Positions 61,632 to 64,000 of a stretch of 64,000 bases of DNA are shown in pieces (position 1 is the stretch's first letter; each line of letters opens with the position of its first letter). The notes below the pieces were generated by a model. That model made no database searches, had not been told where the DNA came from, and was given only the letters and a program-made list of their open reading frames with translations. The DNA comes from Leishmania martiniquensis (taxonomy: Eukaryota > Euglenozoa > Kinetoplastea > Trypanosomatida > Trypanosomatidae), in the NCBI RefSeq assembly GCF_017916325.1, contig NC_090138.1:191001-255000 (forward strand), written 5' to 3'. A program made the position numbers and the translations under genes.

Positions 61632-63094
61632 GCAACAGGCGCCCTATACTGCGCCGGCACGTTCCCTCAGTCTCCAGCGTTTCCGCCTGCTGATGTTCGC
61701 TGTCGGCAGCCACCAACCTCGCCGCACCAGGTACAGACGCCACTACTCGACTAGTCGTTGTTTTCTGGGTGCATCGATTCCCCGTGTCGTGATGACAAGG
61801 GGTACCGCGCCGTTGTTTCAGGGACCAGTGCCCCCACACCCTGGGAGGGGGGAGGCCAAGCAACCGCCTTGTGCCCCGCCCATGCCGAGCCGCCCCTCTC
61901 TCGCGATGAAAGCGGGGACGGGGCGGTGTGCGTACGTGTGTGTGTGGCGCGGCGCGTGTATTCTAGGGCAGGGTGCGGATGCGTTCAAGTAGAAACAGTA
62001 TATGTGCTTCGTTACAGGTAGGGTGCCGCATCGACGACTGCGTAGCGCCCTGGGGTGCGACCGAGGTGTTGGCATGTGTAGGGTGTGTGTCCTGGCGAAT
62101 GCCTGCCACGTGCGCCGGCGCATCGTCCCATACGTACCGGCAGTGAAAAACTTGCCTCTCCTCACGTCCATTTCGTAGCGCCTCACGGGCGCATGGTTAG
62201 CCCGGCGGCTGTGTGACTCTCCTATGTGTGTCTCGACTCGTCGAAGGAAATACAAAATAGGAGCCGCGAATGCACTTCGAGTGCGCACCGTCTCCGTGTG
62301 GGCCGCCACTTTTCCCCGACTTCTGCTGCAGGAGGCTGCTGGAGGAGTGCGTGTCCACGCCCACTGCGGTGAAGCGTGCCTTGACGAGAGGACAGGAAGA
62401 CGCCAGAACGCGGATTGACTGGCGTCTTCGCGTGTCGCCACGGCCAGTGACGCCCTCGAGCTCAACACAGCCGGGCGGGCGCAACGGCTGTCGCTCGCAT
62501 CGCGTTGCTGCGCCCGTTCGGTTTTCAAAGGCGTGGCTCCCCCTGCTCAGAAGGCCTCCCCTCCTGGTCACGCCTCGCGGGGCGTCCTCGGCCGGCGGGG
62601 AGGCCCCCCCGCTGTGCGTGCCGAGAGGAGGGGCCGCTCGTCGGCGGGGGCGAATGGCCGGGCCCGAACCCGAGCCCCCCCCCGCCGCCGCGGGCGCGCG
62701 TTTGGGTGTCTTCAAAAAAAAAAGGTGCGGGTGGGTGGGATATGGTCTCTCGCATCGCGCGCGCGGGGGGGGGCCCTTCCGAATGGAATGGGGCGGGCGG
62801 CCCCCGCGCCGGGGGTGCGGGGGCAACACCCGGCAGCGGGGCGCGTGCGCTTGCAAGGCGCGCACGCCCCGCAGGAGCCTTGGGAACAGCAGCGCTTCTC
62901 AGACAGCTCACGCGTGCACAGACGACGGGTGAAAGTGGAGCGCGGCGACGATGGGGAGCCGCGGAGGAGAGGCTGGACGGATGGCGGTCCTCTTCGCGTG
63001 GGTGCACCCCTCCTCTCCCCTCCCCATCGCGCACGTCCATCGGCTTCCTTGATGACACAGCAAAGAAGAAAAAAACAAAAGATATCCGCTATTA
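61632..63094. other. Convergent strand-switch region
   Basis: Lies between the end of the + array and a - strand gene entering from the right, so two transcription units meet here. No gene or tRNA is seen. 62,540-62,880 has G/C homopolymers like those in the 50-57 kb block. A short A-rich segment at about 63,058-63,085 precedes the stop of the - strand gene. Confidence 0.65.
62836..62872. other. Strong hairpin in the strand-switch region
   Basis: GCGGGGCG at 62,836-62,843 pairs with CGCCCCGC at 62,865-62,872. After one C/A mismatch, six more pairs (one G-U) close a 7-base loop (TTGCAAG). It is not followed by a T run. Its role, if any, is unknown. Confidence 0.6.
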
Positions 63095-64000
63095 CTATTT
63101 CTTTGCGCGACGCATCTCGGCGATGCGCGCCATCCACTGGACTGTCGCCAACTCCTTGTCAATGTGCGGCCGGAGCTCGTGCAGTTGGGTGGCGAACTCC
63201 ATGACGCCCAGCGTGCCGGCGTAGAATTTGAGGTCCTCCTCAGCGAGGTTCTCGCCGCGCTCGCGCTCTGGGTAGAGGGCGCTCAAGACCTGCAGCGGTG
63301 TGTACTTGTCCTCGCGCGTCAGCCCAGATATGTTCGACAGCAGCCGCTCTGCCTGGTTCAGTACGGCATAGCTCTCCGACTGGCTGAGCCCGTTCAGTTC
63401 CTCGAGCAGGGTGAAGCGGAAGTTCGAGCGAACCGAGTCGATCTGCGCCTTACAGCGCACAAAGTCTGTGATGCAGGCATTGATCAGCACCTGTGCCCCG
63501 TCGTGGCGGCAGCCGTCCGTTAGGTCCAGCACCGGCAGCATGCGGCGGTCACAGAAGAGGCCGCGACGCAGCGTCGTGACGAGGTCTTCGCTGTGCACAA
63601 AGTGGTCGCCGCAGCCGCTGATGGCAACAAACGGGTCGCGGGCGGCGTACGGCTCGGCCGTCTCGCTCAGCTTCGCCATCAGCGGCATGCCCGACTTGCC
63701 GCCAAAAATACAGTTCTTCTTCTTCGTCTTGGGGCACATGTACGGCAGCCTTGTGTCGGCCGACTCCTTCAGCGTGCCGGCGAGGTACGTATAGAAGGCA
63801 GAGATCATGCGGAACACCGACACGTAGTTGAATGGCTTCGTCGCCGGCGAGCACACATCGAGCGGCGCCAGCACGACCCTGTGCTGCTTCGCCACGCGGC
63901 GACCGGCCCACAGCTCCATCACCGCCGGGTCGCTCAGCGCCGAGCGGTGCAGCTCCAGCGGAACTCCACACGTCTTATTTACAGAGAAGAGGTACGCGAG
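63095..64000 (-). CDS. Conserved-looking hypothetical protein (5' end beyond window)
   Basis: 301 residues are visible, ending at a TAG (complement of 63,095-63,097). The frame is open to the right edge, so the N-terminus lies outside. I do not recognise the family. The visible part looks globular and well conserved in composition, without the low-complexity insertions of its neighbours: VVLAPLDVCSPATKPFNY, FRMISAFYTYLAGTL, a Cys-containing basic stretch (MCPKTKKKNC), FVAISGCGDHFVHSEDLV, and a helical C-terminus (ESYAVLNQAERLLSNISGL) ending AEMRRAKK. No signal or membrane segment is certain. An internal Met at about 63,919 is only a truncated start and is not used. It is the first gene of the opposite transcription unit. 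Confidence 0.85.
   Translation of the reverse strand, partial: LAYLFSVNKTCGVPLELHRSALSDPAVMELWAGRRVAKQHRVVLAPLDVCSPATKPFNYVSVFRMISAFYTYLAGTLKESADTRLPYMCPKTKKKNCIFGGKSGMPLMAKLSETAEPYAARDPFVAISGCGDHFVHSEDLVTTLRRGLFCDRRMLPVLDLTDGCRHDGAQVLINACITDFVRCKAQIDSVRSNFRFTLLEELNGLSQSESYAVLNQAERLLSNISGLTREDKYTPLQVLSALYPERERGENLAEEDLKFYAGTLGVMEFATQLHELRPHIDKELATVQWMARIAEMRRAKK

Noticed and set aside
62836..62872. Hairpin as an intrinsic terminator
   Set aside because: No T run follows, and polymerase II termination in kinetoplastids is not known to use such hairpins.

Overview
This window is nuclear DNA of a trypanosomatid of the Leishmania type (Leishmaniinae). It is GC-rich, the genes are long and intronless, and almost all lie on one strand. 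They are separated by 0.5-1.7 kb spacers full of GT/CA repeats and polypyrimidine-AG sites, as expected for spliced-leader trans-splicing of polycistronic transcripts. The gene set (Rpt4, a PRMT1-prozyme-like protein, an MMAA-type GTPase, and a convergent strand switch) resembles Leishmania chromosome 3 as I remember it; that placement is inference and was not searched.

Layout: (1) 3-50,290, one directional array on the + strand: a 5'-truncated giant protein with PDZ-like modules; 26S proteasome ATPase Rpt4; a large multi-pass membrane protein; a membrane-associated unknown; a decayed quinone oxidoreductase; a small basic protein; a CHL1/DDX11-type DNA helicase; a PRMT prozyme-like protein; an MMAA-type GTPase; a divergent XRN/PIN-like protein; a YbaB/EbfC-like protein; a helical, possibly organellar protein; two tandem CRT-like transporters; and an HPr-kinase-like P-loop protein. 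(2) About 50,291-57,290: anomalous homopolymer-rich DNA with no convincing gene, bounded by a near-identical ~275 bp inverted repeat and holding a second, diverged inverted repeat. (3) About 57,290-60,650: non-coding DNA of lower GC. (4) A uroporphyrinogen-III synthase gene at 60,771-61,631 (+), apparently the last gene of the array. (5) A convergent strand-switch region at 61,632-63,094. (6) The 3' part of a - strand gene running in from the right edge.

Starts: many + strand frames stay open well upstream of their first ATG, through spliced-leader acceptor regions. I used the first plausible in-frame ATG downstream of the likely acceptor. The genes form a transcription unit, not a functional operon. 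The clearest functional groupings are the tandem transporters, the MMAA protein (cobalamin/methylmalonyl-CoA) and the haem-pathway UROS. The most unusual part is the 50.3-57.3 kb inverted-repeat block, which could be biological or an assembly problem.
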